Source: an uncultured Bdellovibrio sp. (GTDB taxonomy: Bacteria > Bdellovibrionota > Bdellovibrionia > Bdellovibrionales > Bdellovibrionaceae). From it: DNA of 6,109 nucleotides. This document shows, in pieces, positions 4,682 through 6,109 of this stretch (position 1 is its first letter; every line of letters starts with the position of its first letter). A program made the translations under genes and the position numbers. The stretch covers positions 1-6,109 of the forward strand of contig CAMLMF010000169.1 in the NCBI GenBank assembly GCA_946480995.1, read 5' to 3'. The notes beneath the pieces are model-generated. The model saw only the letters and a list, made by a program, of their open reading frames with translations. It ran no database searches and was not told the DNA's origin.

Positions 4682-6109
4682 TTAGAACTGCACTGGAGTC
4701 ATGTGTGGCAATCTGCCGACATCTGAATTCCCGATAATCATACCGCGAACTTTTGAATGTCTTGTTGCCGGATTGAATGGAAGACCTTTGTACTTCGGAT
4801 TAGAATAATTCGGAGCCCAACGTCCTTCGCCATCAACAACCCACTCGCGGAAGTACATCGAAATGTAAGTTCCTTCGATCAGGTAATCAACCCCGATACC
4901 AGGACCTGCCAATTTCATAGCCGTTCTGAAAGTGAACAAGTTTTCTGCCATGCCTTCACCAAATTCTGCATACGCTGTTGCAAATGCTTTTGGATTCGAG
5001 TTGATTGTTTGTCCCATGGTCACCAACGCTGCATGCATTTTGCGCGCCGCTTTGGTCGTGTTCCAAGTCAGTGTGTTCATACAGCTCACGCCACCGTCGT
5101 ATCCGGCTTGGGAGTTGTTGCTGTTTGGACAATAGTGATATGGATCAAAATGAACAGTGACATACTCTTTAATTTTTGCCGTCGTCATTGCCACGAAAGC
5201 GTCGCGGCTCATACCACGTGCTGCCGACATCAATCTCATCGTATTGTCTTCACTAAAGTTCACGTTGAACTCAAGACCCGTGTAACCCAACGGTTTATTC
5301 GGGATACCCACCATCAAAGTCGTCAGACCTGTTTTCTTAATCAGCTCTGTAATGCCGTCTCTTAAACGACTTGCATCGCTGTTTTCATGTCTGAATGAAT
5401 AGCTGTACGTTCCGAACATGCCGCTCATCTGTGCTTTTGTATCCCAGTTTTCAACGGAATACTTAGCGCCATAGAACATAAATGCTTTTTCTTTATGTCT
5501 TGTCCAGAAACGAGTGCTTTCAGAATCAGTAAAGACCCCGTAATTTGCCCGCGCCGTATTGCGATCAAGATGCATATCCGAAGTTGTGAACGAATTCACG
5601 CGACCACGGCTGTAAGTTGCATCCCAAATGATCGGCAAGAAAAGTGATCTGCTGGCCACTTTGCCCGACGACACACTTCTGAAAGTTTCCACTTTCAAGA
5701 CTGGAGCCCGTTCGACAAAATTTGTCGGTTTCTGAGCTACGAAACTTTCTGATGCAAGAACGTTTCCGCGCACCATATCTTCGTAAGCTTTACGTCCAAC
5801 GTCTGTCGTAAGATCGTATACGAATGAAAATCCATCATCTGCCGCATTAAACTCGCTCAGACTTAAACTTACGATCGCTGCACTTGTGTACATTGAATAG
5901 CTATCCAATTTTCCACGAGTCATTTTAACGTAAGCGCGCTCCATTCCAACTTTTTCGACGTAAGTTTCCCAAGAACCCGACGCAAATTTTGCGACGCCGA
6001 TGCCGATCGGTCCGATTCCTGTGCCTGCAAAGAAGCCAACTCCACCGCGACTGACGTAAGTGATGCTGTCACCTGCGTCCCAACGATCGAGGTCACTTGC
6101 GTATTTAGG
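4682..6109 (-). CDS. Large protein of unknown function, C-terminal 475 residues (5' end outside window)
   Basis: I do not recognise this protein. The minus-strand frame stays open from the right edge of the window to TAA at 4684-4682, so the ATG at 5944 is only an internal methionine (visible residue 56) and the true start lies outside. Near the visible N-terminus is a glycine-rich hydrophobic stretch (GGVGFFAGTGIGPIGIG, residues 22-38), preceded by WDAGDSITYVSRG and followed by WETYVEKVG. The rest is rich in Ser, Thr, Tyr, Phe and Asn, with alternating patterns that suggest beta structure (for example MFGTYSYSF near 231-239). Only two cysteines are visible, at about 327 and 343 around a NSNNSQAGYDGG loop, which could make a disulfide in an exported protein. 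The chain ends in Phe, as many outer-membrane barrels do, but the last strand is not convincing. Export is inferred, not shown. A strong terminator follows, so it is the last gene of its transcript. Confidence 0.75.
   Translation of the reverse strand, partial: PKYASDLDRWDAGDSITYVSRGGVGFFAGTGIGPIGIGVAKFASGSWETYVEKVGMERAYVKMTRGKLDSYSMYTSAAIVSLSLSEFNAADDGFSFVYDLTTDVGRKAYEDMVRGNVLASESFVAQKPTNFVERAPVLKVETFRSVSSGKVASRSLFLPIIWDATYSRGRVNSFTTSDMHLDRNTARANYGVFTDSESTRFWTRHKEKAFMFYGAKYSVENWDTKAQMSGMFGTYSYSFRHENSDASRLRDGITELIKKTGLTTLMVGIPNKPLGYTGLEFNVNFSEDNTMRLMSAARGMSRDAFVAMTTAKIKEYVTVHFDPYHYCPNSNNSQAGYDGGVSCMNTLTWNTTKAARKMHAALVTMGQTINSNPKAFATAYAEFGEGMAENLFTFRTAMKLAGPGIGVDYLIEGTYISMYFREWVVDGEGRWAPNYSNPKYKGLPFNPATRHSKVRGMIIGNSDVGRLPHMTPVQF

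Noticed and set aside
4757..5365. Long plus-strand open frame of about 202 codons opposite the unknown gene
   Set aside because: The translation is rich in Cys, His and Arg with no domain pattern, typical of an antisense shadow. The minus-strand frame is longer, open to the window edge and followed by a strong terminator.
4682..5944. ATG at 5944 as the true start of the right-hand gene
   Set aside because: The same frame continues without a stop for 55 further codons to the window edge with protein-like composition, so the gene is partial here.
1..6109. CRISPR array, insertion sequence, tRNA or toxin-antitoxin pair
   Set aside because: No spaced direct repeats, transposase motifs, terminal repeats, tRNA-like cloverleaf or paired small toxin-like genes were found on either strand.

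Overview
The window suggests a Gram-negative bacterium: a TolC-type outer-membrane efflux subunit, a lipobox-bearing exported trypsin-like protease and small signal-peptide proteins. Moderate G+C by eye, tight gene packing and the mix of an exported S1 protease, large unrecognised proteins and an AidB-like flavoprotein would fit a Bdellovibrio-like predatory bacterium. That placement is an inference from gene style, not a database match.

Layout. Positions 1-534 (+) hold the C-terminal part of a TolC-family outer-membrane factor. It overlaps by one base (TGATG) a TrmN6-like N6-adenine methyltransferase at 534-1202 (+). A candidate promoter and a strong ribosome binding site then precede a small secreted protein of unknown function at 1295-1732 (+). 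Convergent to it is a minus-strand pair: an exported S1-family serine protease, probably a lipoprotein (2055-2951), followed with a one-base overlap (TAATG) by a 92-residue four-cysteine protein resembling DUF1636 metal-binding proteins (1777-2055). Across a 125-base divergent intergenic region lies an AidB-like acyl-CoA dehydrogenase at 3077-4627 (+), which has no visible Shine-Dalgarno. A strong 11-bp hairpin at 4631-4657 separates it from a large convergent reading frame at 4682-6109 (-). That frame runs off the right edge and I do not recognise its product.

Functional reading. The window is a patchwork of short transcription units rather than one pathway. The two overlapping pairs are probably translationally coupled. 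No mobile element, CRISPR array, tRNA or rRNA was seen. No gene-free stretch exceeds about 125 bases. The least explained items are the right-hand unknown protein, the protease/four-cysteine protein pair, and the possibly near-leaderless AidB-like gene.
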